DNA of 64,000 nt from Melioribacteraceae bacterium (GTDB taxonomy: Bacteria; Bacteroidota; Ignavibacteria; Ignavibacteriales; Melioribacteraceae): contig WYBN01000010.1 in assembly GCA_011525875.1 (NCBI GenBank), positions 124,001 to 188,000 on the forward strand. The letters are read 5' to 3'. Positions 1 through 8,286 of this stretch are shown here, piece after piece (within the stretch, counting starts at the first letter, position 1; every line of letters starts with the position of its first letter). The notes beneath the pieces are model-generated. The model did not search any database. It saw only the letters and a program-made list of their open reading frames with translations, and was not told the DNA's origin. A program made the translations under genes and the position numbers.

Positions 1-1
1 T

Positions 2-388
2 TCTTATAAGTCCTTCGCAAAGTTTTCTACATGGATTTATACAATTGCGGGGAATCTTGCAAAGAACGAATTGAAAAGGAGAAAGAGAAGGGTGATATTT
101 TCACTCAGCTCCGCAGACGATGATGAGAAGACAATCCAGGTTGAGGACAAGTCGTTTTTCAGTCCGGATGTTTCAACTGACAGTAGAATTAAAAATGATA
201 TTATTCAAAAAGCGTTGCTTAAAGTTAAACCTGTTTACAGAGAAGTTGTAATACTAAGAGATATACAGGGTTTTTCTTATGAAGAAATTGCAGAAATAAC
301 AGAACTCTCGATTGGTACAGTCAAGTCGAGAATAAACCGGGGGAGATCACAATTGCAGAAATTATTAAAGAATATTTACAAAGAGTAG
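2..388 (+). CDS. ECF (RpoE-type) RNA polymerase sigma factor, 5' end outside window
   Basis: Sigma-70 family ECF factor that directs RNA polymerase to a stress or envelope regulon. The reading frame is open from base 2. A TTG occurs at 71, but the codons before it (bases 2-70) encode the end of conserved region 2, including STWIYTIAGNLAKNELKRR, so the true start lies left of the window and the gene is partial. Region 4 follows, with the HTH core FSYEEIAEITELSIGTVKSR near the C terminus. A membrane protein starts 3 nt after the stop, the usual sigma/anti-sigma arrangement. The family is certain; the regulon is unknown. Confidence 0.93.
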   Translation, partial: SYKSFAKFSTWIYTIAGNLAKNELKRRKRRVIFSLSSADDDEKTIQVEDKSFFSPDVSTDSRIKNDIIQKALLKVKPVYREVVILRDIQGFSYEEIAEITELSIGTVKSRINRGRSQLQKLLKNIYKE

Positions 389-391
389 CTT

Positions 392-1063
392 ATGAAAAAA
401 AATATTTACGATAATAAAAATGATCAACCCGATGTTGTTAAACTCCTGAATGATTTACCCAAAATTCAAACTTCGGAAAATTTTGAATTCAATCTGATGA
501 CAAGAATTCAAAACGGGAATTTCAAACCTGAGGACAAAAAACTTCACAGTTTTTCTTTGTTCGGATTTCTTAAACCCGCACTTGTAGTTGCTGTTACATC
601 AGTAATTGCATTTTTTGTAATTAATCTGCAAGACACAGATTATCATAATGCTCTTTTCTCGGAGCCTCAGCTTCGTAAGGAAGTATTAAATCAGCCCGAT
701 AGCCAGCTGGAAAAGCTTGAATTTTATGTCTCGAACGAAGAGGGAGGCGCTTCAGAAGAAAAATTGGATGAAACCACAGATGGGTATAAAGTGGTGTTGA
801 ACGATAACGATGTCATTTCCAAAGAAAAAATAGAATTTCCATTCGAGGATAAATCATTTGATCTGGACACAAGACTTAACAGGAATTATACGGGTCAGAA
901 CCCTGCTTCACCGGGAGTTCTTGCGGGCACCGGCTCGAATCGGTTTAATTTTGAGGGTTTTTACACGAGAATTCCACCAAACCAAAAAGCTGTTGATTCA
1001 TTAAGGCAATTAAGAGATTCCCTCTACCAGGAATATCTTAAGAAGCAGCTTAACTCAAAATAA
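392..1063 (+). CDS. Putative anti-sigma factor, single-pass membrane protein
   Basis: A 223-residue protein with a cytoplasmic N-terminal segment of about 56 residues, one hydrophobic helix at roughly 57-79 (ALVVAVTSVIAFFVINL), and a polar acidic C-terminal region expected outside the inner membrane. It starts 3 nt after the ECF sigma gene, so it is probably co-translated and controls that factor. The N-terminal segment lacks the Hx3Cx2C zinc motif of ZAS anti-sigma factors, so the assignment rests on position and topology. The C-terminal region is low in recognisable motifs. Role inferred. Confidence 0.6.
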   Translation: MKKNIYDNKNDQPDVVKLLNDLPKIQTSENFEFNLMTRIQNGNFKPEDKKLHSFSLFGFLKPALVVAVTSVIAFFVINLQDTDYHNALFSEPQLRKEVLNQPDSQLEKLEFYVSNEEGGASEEKLDETTDGYKVVLNDNDVISKEKIEFPFEDKSFDLDTRLNRNYTGQNPASPGVLAGTGSNRFNFEGFYTRIPPNQKAVDSLRQLRDSLYQEYLKKQLNSK

Positions 1064-1076
1064 TTTTACTGCCTGA

Positions 1077-1106
1077 TTGAAAATAACAGCGTTTTTTGTA
1101 TATTTG
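1077..1106 (+). promoter_or_regulatory. Bacteroidota-type promoter for rpmE2
   Basis: TTG at 1077-1079, a 19-nt spacer, then TATATTTG at 1099-1106. This matches the known Bacteroidota consensus of a TTG/TTTG -33 element and a TAnnTTTG -7 element. It lies 33 nt upstream of the L31 start codon. Predicted by pattern only. Confidence 0.55.
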
Positions 1107-1138
1107 TCACCTAAATTTTAAGAATAATAAGGGTTTTT

Positions 1139-1393
1139 ATGAAAAAAGGCGTTCATCCAACAAATTATAGACCGGTTGTATTTCAGGACACTTCCGCCGA
1201 TTATCAATTTTTGGTTCGTTCTACAGTTCAGACCAGCGAGACTACTGAATGGGAAGATGGGAAAACTTATCCGCTTGTAAAATTGGAAATTTCAGACAAA
1301 TCTCATCCATTCTTTACCGGCAAGCAAAAACTCCTTGATTCAACCGGACGTGTTGAAAGATTCAATAAAAAATACGGCATTAAGAAATCTTAA
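1139..1393 (+). CDS. rpmE2: 50S ribosomal protein L31, type B
   Basis: An 84-residue protein of the large ribosomal subunit. It begins [20 protein letters not shown] and contains the type B signature region [20 protein letters not shown]. It lacks the zinc-binding cysteines of type A L31, so it is the C-minus (zinc-independent) form, normal as the housekeeping copy in Bacteroidota. The length is typical. It is a single-gene unit with its own promoter upstream and a strong terminator downstream. Confidence 0.96.
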   Translation: MKKGVHPTNYRPVVFQDTSADYQFLVRSTVQTSETTEWEDGKTYPLVKLEISDKSHPFFTGKQKLLDSTGRVERFNKKYGIKKS

Positions 1394-1416
1394 GTCCGAA
1401 TTTTTGAGGACCATTT

Positions 1417-1447
1417 AAGCCGCTTTAATTCAAGCGGCTTTTTTGTT
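1417..1447 (+). terminator. Rho-independent terminator after rpmE2
   Basis: Perfect 8-bp stem AAGCCGCT (1417-1424) with AGCGGCTT (1433-1440), an 8-nt loop, then a T-rich tail TTTTGTTT. It lies 23 nt after the rpmE2 stop codon. Confidence 0.9.
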
Positions 1448-1541
1448 TCTTTCCGTAAATTGAATTATCAATTCAAAATTCTTCTCAAAATAAAACAACA
1501 ATTTTTTTATATTTCCTTATCGATTAGAAATATGATTTACC

Positions 1542-2933
1542 ATGCCGGAAAATGAAGGGTCAAAAATGGATACAGTAACGAACAGCGCCGCCGGATTAAA
1601 TCTTTATCAGGGTGTTCGGGGTTTAGCGGTTAAGATATTAAACAGAATTGACAGAACCGACGCTTATCTGGACAAGCTTCTTGAGATTGAAATAAAAAAT
1701 TCCGAATTGAAAAGCCACGACAAAGCGTTATTGTTCGAAATTGTTCACGGCGTAACGAGATATCTCGGCAGAATAGATTGGGTGTTGAACGGTTTTTATA
1801 AGGGGCAGTTTTCCAAATGCATACCGAACGTAAAGAATGCAATGCGTGTCGCTTTATATCAAATTTTATTTCTCGACAGAATACCAGAATATGCTGCGGT
1901 AAACGAAGCTGTTGAGTTTATTAAAAAATTACAGGGCAAGAAACCTGCTGATCTTACAAACGCAGTTTTAAGAAATATTATACGAAGCAAAGATGCAATT
2001 AGATATCCCGACCCGGAAGAGGACTTGCTGGGTTATATGTGCGCCTATTATTCACATCCTTCATGGATAGTAAAACGCTGGCTCAACCGGTACGGCAAGG
2101 AATTTACCGAAAATCTGCTCATTGCAAATAATAACAAACCGTCAATGTTTCTAAGGGTAAATAATCTTATTACAGATATCGAAGAATTGGGCAAACTATT
2201 GCAGAGTGTTCAATTAAAATATTCCAGAGGGAAATATCTCCCAGGGTTTATCAAACTTAATAACCTTACAAACATTCAAGACTGGGAATATTTTGCGCGC
2301 GGATATTTTTCAGTGCAGGATGAGAGCACTGGGTTTCCATGCTATCTTTTAGATCCCCAGCCCGGTATGAGGGTGCTTGATTTGTGCGCTTCGCCTGGAG
2401 GTAAAACAGGTCTTATAGCCGAACTGATGAAAAACAGTGGCGAGCTCGTCGCACTTGATAAATACGAAAGCAGAATAAAAATCTTGCAGAGAAATTTAAG
2501 CCGTCTTAATGTTACGAACGTTGTTATTAAAGAAGAAGATTCAGAAAATTTTGAAGACGATCCATTTGATAGAATATTAATTGATGTGCCGTGTTCGGGT
2601 TTGGGCACTTTAACTAAAAAGCCTGACATAAAATGGAAGAGAGACCTTGGCGATCTGCGAAAGCTCGCAGAAATACAATATTCTTTATTGACGCAAGGTT
2701 CAAGATTGTTAAAAACAGGCGGTTTTCTTGTATACAGCACTTGTACTATAGAACCCGAGGAGAATATTGAGATCGTAAATAAATTTTTAGAGAATAATAC
2801 CAACTTCCAACTTATTAATGCATCGGAAAAATTTGACGGGGCACTGCTTGATAAAAACGGCTGTGTTCAAACATTTCCTAATGTGCATCAGATAGACGGA
2901 GCTTTTGCGGCGAAAATTCAAAGAATTTCTTAA
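1542..2933 (+). CDS. rsmB: 16S rRNA (cytosine-967 C5)-methyltransferase RsmB
   Basis: Uses SAM to methylate C967 of 16S rRNA. The N-terminal part (about residues 20-150) is a NusB-like RNA-binding domain. The C-terminal part is a Rossmann methyltransferase with motif I LDLCASPGGKTGLIAEL, the PCSG motif (Cys351) and the catalytic YSTCTIEPEEN motif (Cys401). Its 463 residues fit the family. An alternative ATG at 1566 is preceded by GAAGGG at good spacing and may be the true start; ATG 1542 adds 8 residues. It heads a run continuing into the RodZ-like gene and ligA. Confidence 0.93.
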   Translation: MPENEGSKMDTVTNSAAGLNLYQGVRGLAVKILNRIDRTDAYLDKLLEIEIKNSELKSHDKALLFEIVHGVTRYLGRIDWVLNGFYKGQFSKCIPNVKNAMRVALYQILFLDRIPEYAAVNEAVEFIKKLQGKKPADLTNAVLRNIIRSKDAIRYPDPEEDLLGYMCAYYSHPSWIVKRWLNRYGKEFTENLLIANNNKPSMFLRVNNLITDIEELGKLLQSVQLKYSRGKYLPGFIKLNNLTNIQDWEYFARGYFSVQDESTGFPCYLLDPQPGMRVLDLCASPGGKTGLIAELMKNSGELVALDKYESRIKILQRNLSRLNVTNVVIKEEDSENFEDDPFDRILIDVPCSGLGTLTKKPDIKWKRDLGDLRKLAEIQYSLLTQGSRLLKTGGFLVYSTCTIEPEENIEIVNKFLENNTNFQLINASEKFDGALLDKNGCVQTFPNVHQIDGAFAAKIQRIS

Positions 2934-2950
2934 AAAACTATTATAGGACA

Positions 2951-3811
2951 ATGAATTCGGAAGAATTGAAAAAATTTTCGGCAGAATTAAAAGAGAAACG
3001 CGAAGAGTTATCCATCAGCCTCAAGCAGATAAGTCAGAAAACGAGGATTGATCTAAAGTTTCTTGAAGCAATTGAAAGCGCTGACTTCAAAATTATAGAC
3101 GAAGTTTACATCAGAGCGTTTATTAGAGAATATGCCAAATCGATTGGGCTTGATCCGGAAAACACAATACGTGATTATGATTTTGCTAAATCGGGGCGAC
3201 CCGCTATGAAGGAAGTTAAGATAAATTCCGGCGAAGAAACTTTACAACAAGGACAAACGGTTCAAAAAGTTTATTATAGCGCTCCGGAAACCACCACCGA
3301 TCTTAATGAGGCATCCGTAAGCGAAGTAAAAAATAAATACCGTCTAATTATCGGAGGTTTACTAATAATTCTTTTAGCCGCCGCCGCGATTATATTTTTC
3401 GGGAGAAATGATACCATAATTATTAAAGAAACCCCTTACGAAGAAGTGCTGAAAGAAAGAGAGACTCTTGAGAATATTGATCGGTACGAATTGATCGAAG
3501 AAAAAATTGCCTCGGCGGATGACACACTTTTAGCAAGCGGAAAACTTATTTTGAAAATAATTGCAAAAGATACTACATGGTTAAGAATAGTTTCCGACGG
3601 AGGAACGCCCGACGAGTTCATTATTGCGCCAAATTTGTCACGTAATGTTATCGCCGATAAAGAATTCAATATTATTATCGGCAATGCCGGCGGAATAGAC
3701 CTTATGTTGAATAATATTCCGCTTCAGTTTAGCGGTAAAACCGGTGAAATAAAAAATATCAGGGTTGATTCTACCGGGCTAAAATATTTGCGGATCGACG
3801 ATTTACGATGA
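2951..3811 (+). CDS. RodZ-like helix-turn-helix membrane protein (DUF4115)
   Basis: Cytoskeletal/cell-shape type protein. Residues 1-75 form a Cro/RodZ-type HTH (ISLKQISQKTRIDLKFLEAIE). A linker is followed by one membrane helix at about 134-151 (LIIGGLLIILLAAAAIIFF), then an extracytoplasmic beta-rich domain of the DUF4115 type (residues ~195-285). RodZ links MreB to the elongation machinery in other bacteria. The 286-residue length and domain order fit. Its stop overlaps the ligA start by 4 nt (ATGA), implying translational coupling. Confidence 0.82.
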   Translation: MNSEELKKFSAELKEKREELSISLKQISQKTRIDLKFLEAIESADFKIIDEVYIRAFIREYAKSIGLDPENTIRDYDFAKSGRPAMKEVKINSGEETLQQGQTVQKVYYSAPETTTDLNEASVSEVKNKYRLIIGGLLIILLAAAAIIFFGRNDTIIIKETPYEEVLKERETLENIDRYELIEEKIASADDTLLASGKLILKIIAKDTTWLRIVSDGGTPDEFIIAPNLSRNVIADKEFNIIIGNAGGIDLMLNNIPLQFSGKTGEIKNIRVDSTGLKYLRIDDLR

Positions 3812-5832
3812 GCAAAGAATTAATATCCCGTATTGAAGAGCTTAGAAACCAAATAAGAAAACATGATTACGAATATTATGTTTTAAACAAACCGTCTGTC
3901 TCCGATCGCGAATACGACAAACTTTATAATGAACTTGAGGAACTCGAAAATAAATATCCAAAATATGTTACCTCAGATTCCCCGACTCAGCGGGTGGGAT
4001 CAGATTTAACCAAGGAATTTTCACCTGTCAATCATACACAACCTATGCTGAGTTTATCAAATACTTACAGCGAAGAAGAGGTCTATGCATTTGATAAAAG
4101 GGTTAAAGAATCTCTTGATTTGGACTTAAATAGTGATGTTGAATATGTAGCAGAATTAAAGATTGACGGAGTTTCTGTAAGTCTATGCTATAAAAACGGA
4201 CGCCTGGTGTACGGAGCTACAAGAGGGGACGGATTCACTGGAGAGGATGTAACGCCAAATATCAAAACCATCAAAAGTGTTCCTCTGGTAATTGAAAATA
4301 AGTTAATAGAAAAATATGGACTTATAAATTTTGAAGTCCGCGGCGAGATTTTTATGACTCTTGACGGATTTACTAAATTAAATTTAGAAAGAGAGAAAAA
4401 CTCTGAAAAACTTTTTGCCAATCCGAGAAATTCTGCAGCGGGCACAATCAAACTGCAAAATCCTGCGTTAGTAGCTTCGAGACCACTCGATATTTTCGTT
4501 TACTATCTGCTTGCCGAAAATGCCGGCTTTAAGCAGCATTCCGAAAACCTTGACCTTCTTAAGAAATTGGGATTTAAGGTGAACAGTAATTATAAACTTT
4601 GCAGAAACATCACAGAAGTGCTAAGATTCTGTAAACAATGGGAAACAAAACGAGGTGAGCTGCCATACGAAATTGACGGCGTTGTTATTAAAATAAATAA
4701 TCTTAATTATCAAAAGAGACTTGGCAGTATTGCCAAATCGCCCCGCTGGGCTGTAGCATACAAATTCAAAGCCATACAGGCGCAAACTAAGCTAAATAAA
4801 ATTACCTGGCAGGTCGGAAGAACCGGCGCTTTAACGCCTGTTGCCGAACTGGATCCGGTATTTTTAGCTGGTTCAACCATAAGCCGCGCAACCCTTCATA
4901 ATATTGATGAGATAAGAAGAAAAGATATTCGAGAAGGCGATATAGTAATTATTGAAAAAGGCGGAGATGTAATTCCTAAAGTTGTTGAAGTTGTTTTATC
5001 GGAAGCCCAGAAAAGGTTTGAGCCTGCCGAAATGCCTTCTTACTGTCCGGTATGCAATTCAAAATTATTTAAACCGGAAAATGAAGTGGCGCTATATTGC
5101 GAAAACTCGGAATGTTCTGCTCAGGTAAAAGGAAGAATACTTCATTTTGCTGACAGAGGTGCTATGGATATCGAAGGACTTGGCGAAGCAGTTGTAAATA
5201 TATTTGTTGATAAAGGCTATTTGAAGTCATACGCCGATATTTATTATCTTAAAGAAAGGCGCTCGGAATTAGTAAGTCTTGAAAGATTCGGCGAAAAAAA
5301 AGTTGATAATCTGTTTAGCGCTATTGAAAGAAGTAAAGATAGACCATTCGGCAAGGTATTATTCGCGCTCGGCATTAGGTATGTAGGCTCCGGCGCCGCA
5401 CAGAAAATTGCTTCATATTTCAACTCGATTGACGAGTTGATTACAGCCGATGAAAATCAAATTGAAGAAATTTATGAGATCGGTCCGAGTATAAGCAGAA
5501 GTATTAAGAAATTTTTTGCGGACGAACATAATATCAACTTAATTGAAAAAATGAAAAAAGCCGGGTTAAATTTCCAATCGGAGAAACCCTCGGTTGACAC
5601 AAATATTTTAGGAGGAAAATCTTTTGTTGTTACAGGCACGCTTGAATTATTTACGCGCGAAGGCATAAAGGACAAGATAATTTCACTCGGTGGTAAAGTG
5701 CTATCGAGTATCAGTAAGAATACCGATTTTTTAATTGCCGGCGAATCAGCCGGCTCTAAACTTGACAAAGCCGAAAAGCTCGGCGTAAAAATTTTGTCTG
5801 AAACTGAATTTCTTAAAATGATAGAACAATAA
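3808..5832 (+). CDS. ligA: NAD-dependent DNA ligase LigA
   Basis: Seals nicks during replication and repair, with NAD+ as adenylate donor. Domain order is complete: N-terminal Ia domain (HDYEYYVLNKPSVSDREYD), nucleotidyltransferase domain with the adenylated lysine in ELKIDG (Lys118), OB-fold, a four-cysteine zinc finger (CPVC and CENSEC), helix-hairpin-helix region, and a C-terminal BRCT domain beginning near GGKSFVVTGTLE. The 674-residue length is normal. The start overlaps the RodZ-like gene by 4 nt, and the next gene begins directly after the stop. Confidence 0.98.
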   Translation: MSKELISRIEELRNQIRKHDYEYYVLNKPSVSDREYDKLYNELEELENKYPKYVTSDSPTQRVGSDLTKEFSPVNHTQPMLSLSNTYSEEEVYAFDKRVKESLDLDLNSDVEYVAELKIDGVSVSLCYKNGRLVYGATRGDGFTGEDVTPNIKTIKSVPLVIENKLIEKYGLINFEVRGEIFMTLDGFTKLNLEREKNSEKLFANPRNSAAGTIKLQNPALVASRPLDIFVYYLLAENAGFKQHSENLDLLKKLGFKVNSNYKLCRNITEVLRFCKQWETKRGELPYEIDGVVIKINNLNYQKRLGSIAKSPRWAVAYKFKAIQAQTKLNKITWQVGRTGALTPVAELDPVFLAGSTISRATLHNIDEIRRKDIREGDIVIIEKGGDVIPKVVEVVLSEAQKRFEPAEMPSYCPVCNSKLFKPENEVALYCENSECSAQVKGRILHFADRGAMDIEGLGEAVVNIFVDKGYLKSYADIYYLKERRSELVSLERFGEKKVDNLFSAIERSKDRPFGKVLFALGIRYVGSGAAQKIASYFNSIDELITADENQIEEIYEIGPSISRSIKKFFADEHNINLIEKMKKAGLNFQSEKPSVDTNILGGKSFVVTGTLELFTREGIKDKIISLGGKVLSSISKNTDFLIAGESAGSKLDKAEKLGVKILSETEFLKMIEQ

Positions 5833-6360
5833 ATGATTGCAGCCGTCAAAAAAGCGATTTCCGAGTTTATATTATTTAGAAAAATTAAAAATACCGCATC
5901 GGCTCAAGTGAACTTTAACAAGTTCTTTACGGATTCCAAGAAAGTACTTGTGCTGACTTCGAATGATGAAAATGAATTTCACTTCATTCACGAAGTAATA
6001 GATTTCTTAAGAACCGGCAGAAAAGATATTTCCGTTTTAATGCCTGATTATAAACTAAATAATTTTTCTAATAAGGACCGGCTGGATATTTATACATTCA
6101 CATTAAATGATATTAGTAAACTCGGGTTGCCCGTTAAAAGACTAATGGAGGTTATTGCAACAAAGAAATGGGATGTTATAATTGATCTTAACAGGGGCGA
6201 AAGCATTTTCCACGGCGCAATAACCGGATTAACTATGGCGCCCTTTAAGATAGGTTTTACTAAAAGAAATGCCGATCGTTATTATAATTTTCAGTTACGG
6301 CAGGAAATAAATCCTAAAATTTCATATGGAAATTTGTTAAATTCCTTAAGAATGTTTTGA
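5833..6360 (+). CDS. Conserved hypothetical protein, DUF6913-like
   Basis: A 175-residue soluble protein with an alternating beta/alpha pattern: KVLVLTSND strand, helix, DISVLMPDY strand, then KWDVIIDLNRGESIFHGAITGL and FKIGFTKRNADRYYNFQLR. The pattern 'unable to tell you more than a dinucleotide-like or GT9-like fold' resembles DUF6913 proteins of Bacteroidota, in which a D(V/L)IIDL strand is followed by a KIG motif. No catalytic residues are recognisable. The ATG lies immediately after the ligA stop, so it is probably co-expressed with ligA. Function unknown. Confidence 0.55.
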   Translation: MIAAVKKAISEFILFRKIKNTASAQVNFNKFFTDSKKVLVLTSNDENEFHFIHEVIDFLRTGRKDISVLMPDYKLNNFSNKDRLDIYTFTLNDISKLGLPVKRLMEVIATKKWDVIIDLNRGESIFHGAITGLTMAPFKIGFTKRNADRYYNFQLRQEINPKISYGNLLNSLRMF

Positions 6361-6412
6361 AAGTTCCTCTTTAATTGATATAAAATTTATAAATCATTAT
6401 TTAAGTAAGAAT

Positions 6413-6772
6413 ATGAACGAAAATGTCAATTTTGAACTCAAGAGAATCGGTGATATTTCGGTTTTTAAATTGAACGAAAAAAGATTCGATTCATCAATCG
6501 CTGGACTGATAAAAGGCGAATTCACAATTCTTCTGCAGGCTGAAGGTGTAAGAAAACTTATTCTGGATCTATCCGAAGTTGACTATTGCGACAGTTCCGG
6601 TTTAAGTGCAATTCTTCTCGCTTACAGGATTCTTCAGGCTGATGACGGCGTAATAAAAATTGCTTCGCCGACAAAAAACGTGAAAAAACTCATCGAAATT
6701 TCACAGCTTAATAGGATATTACCCATCTATCAAACAGTAAAAGAAGCAATAGATGATATTGATAATCCTTAG
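6413..6772 (+). CDS. STAS-domain protein, anti-sigma factor antagonist type
   Basis: A 119-residue single STAS domain (SpoIIAA/RsbV fold). It has the beta strand KLILDLSEVDYC followed by DSSGLSAILLAYRIL, where the Ser of DSSG is the phosphorylatable residue in partner-switching systems. No anti-sigma kinase or PP2C phosphatase gene is adjacent, so its partner must be elsewhere. A second STAS protein lies at 62057-62395. It sits 9 nt upstream of a symporter gene and may be co-transcribed with it. Confidence 0.88.
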   Translation: MNENVNFELKRIGDISVFKLNEKRFDSSIAGLIKGEFTILLQAEGVRKLILDLSEVDYCDSSGLSAILLAYRILQADDGVIKIASPTKNVKKLIEISQLNRILPIYQTVKEAIDDIDNP

Positions 6773-6781
6773 GAATTTTAC

Positions 6782-8239
6782 GTGAATCATACTATCGATT
6801 ACATTATCATCGTCATATATTTGATTGGAGTAGCTGTACTTGGCATTCTCTCCGGCGGCAAACAAAAATCGGCGCAAGATTACTTTTTAGGAGCTAAATC
6901 GGTGCCCTGGTGGGCAGTCTGCTTTTCAATAGTTGCCGCCGAAACAAGCACTTTAACATTCATCTCAATACCTGGACTAGCATACATTACTAATATGAAT
7001 TTTCTGCAGGTAACTTTCGGTTATTTAGTTGGCAGAATAATGATTGCTTTGTTTTTTCTTCCCGCTTATTACAAAGGAGAAATGAATACTGCCTATGCAT
7101 TTTTGCAGTCGAGATTCGGCTCCAAAACCAGGTCGTTTGCTTCGATTATTTTTCTATTCACTCGAACCGCCGCTGACGGGGTGCGACTTTTTGCAACAGC
7201 AATACCATTGAAGTTGATGCTTGATATAAATTACCCTTTAGCAATTTTAATAATCGCACTTGTTGCTCTTGCCTATACATATATCGGCGGAGTCAGAGGA
7301 GTTATATGGGTTGACGTAATTCAGATGTTTATTTATCTCGGCGGCGCGATAATTGCGGCGGTTTTTTTGATTTCATCTTTTATTCCCGGTGGATTTTCGG
7401 AGTTTCTTTCGATCGCTGCGTCAGAAAACAAATTTGAAATTTTTAACTTGGGTTTCAACCTTGGCTTAAAAGATTTTTTCTCGCAGCCTTACACTCTTTT
7501 CGGAGGGATAATTGGAGGAGCTTTCCTTTCAATGGCTTCTCACGGCACCGATCAGCTTATAGTGCAGCGTTTACTGACGGTTAAGAATTTAGCAGACAGC
7601 CGCAAAGCTATTATTGGCAGCGGTGTAATAGTAGTTATTCAATTTGCAGTCTTCCTCATCGTTGGAATCTTACTTTACGCATTTTACAACACATCCGATC
7701 TTGCTTCAATAGGATTGATGAAAGCAGATGAAATTTTCCCCAAATTTATCATCGAGTCGCTCCCGCCCGGGGTATCGGGGATAATAATAGCAGGGTTGTT
7801 TGCAGCGGCTTTATCTACACTTGCAGGCTCTATGTCTTCTCTGTCTTCTTCTACGATGCTTGATTTATTTAAACCGATCACTAAAATAAACGATGACGCA
7901 AAAGAATTATTTATATCAAGAATGTTTACGGTTATGTGGGCAATCCTTCTTGTCGGCTCGGCAGTTTTTTTCATGAATTCTTCCTCTGCTGTTGTGGAAC
8001 TCGCTTTAAGTATTGCATCATTCACTTACGGGGGCTTGCTCGGGACTTTTATGTTAGGTCTTTTCGTAAAGAAGGCGGCACAGGAAGATGCGCTTGCCGG
8101 ATTTACTGCAGGCATATTCATAATGATAGCGGTTATTTCTTTGCAGCTTGTTGCATGGACTTGGTTCACATTGGTCGGCGTTTTAGCGACTCTTGTTGTC
8201 GGCAAACTGCTTAGTTTATTATCTACTGAAAGGAAATAA
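6782..8239 (+). CDS. Sodium:solute symporter (SSS family)
   Basis: Inner-membrane Na+-coupled transporter of 485 residues with about 13 hydrophobic helices. Family features include the N-terminal segment QDYFLGAKSVPWWAVCFSI with AETSTLTFISIPG, and the late helix motif GLFAAALSTLAGSMSSLSSS that carries sodium-binding residues. It starts with GTG (6782) 9 nt after the STAS gene. The substrate cannot be read from sequence; sugars, organic acids and amino acids are all possible. A larger paralogue of the same superfamily follows. Confidence 0.9.
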   Translation: MNHTIDYIIIVIYLIGVAVLGILSGGKQKSAQDYFLGAKSVPWWAVCFSIVAAETSTLTFISIPGLAYITNMNFLQVTFGYLVGRIMIALFFLPAYYKGEMNTAYAFLQSRFGSKTRSFASIIFLFTRTAADGVRLFATAIPLKLMLDINYPLAILIIALVALAYTYIGGVRGVIWVDVIQMFIYLGGAIIAAVFLISSFIPGGFSEFLSIAASENKFEIFNLGFNLGLKDFFSQPYTLFGGIIGGAFLSMASHGTDQLIVQRLLTVKNLADSRKAIIGSGVIVVIQFAVFLIVGILLYAFYNTSDLASIGLMKADEIFPKFIIESLPPGVSGIIIAGLFAAALSTLAGSMSSLSSSTMLDLFKPITKINDDAKELFISRMFTVMWAILLVGSAVFFMNSSSAVVELALSIASFTYGGLLGTFMLGLFVKKAAQEDALAGFTAGIFIMIAVISLQLVAWTWFTLVGVLATLVVGKLLSLLSTERK

Positions 8240-8286
8240 ATTTTTTCTTTACATAATTATGAAATTTTTACTAACCGGATTAAGAT

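Noticed and set aside
1460..1476. Inverted repeat TTGAATT/AATTCAA upstream of rsmB
   Set aside because: AT-rich 7-bp arms in an AT-rich gap are easily found by chance and no regulator is linked.
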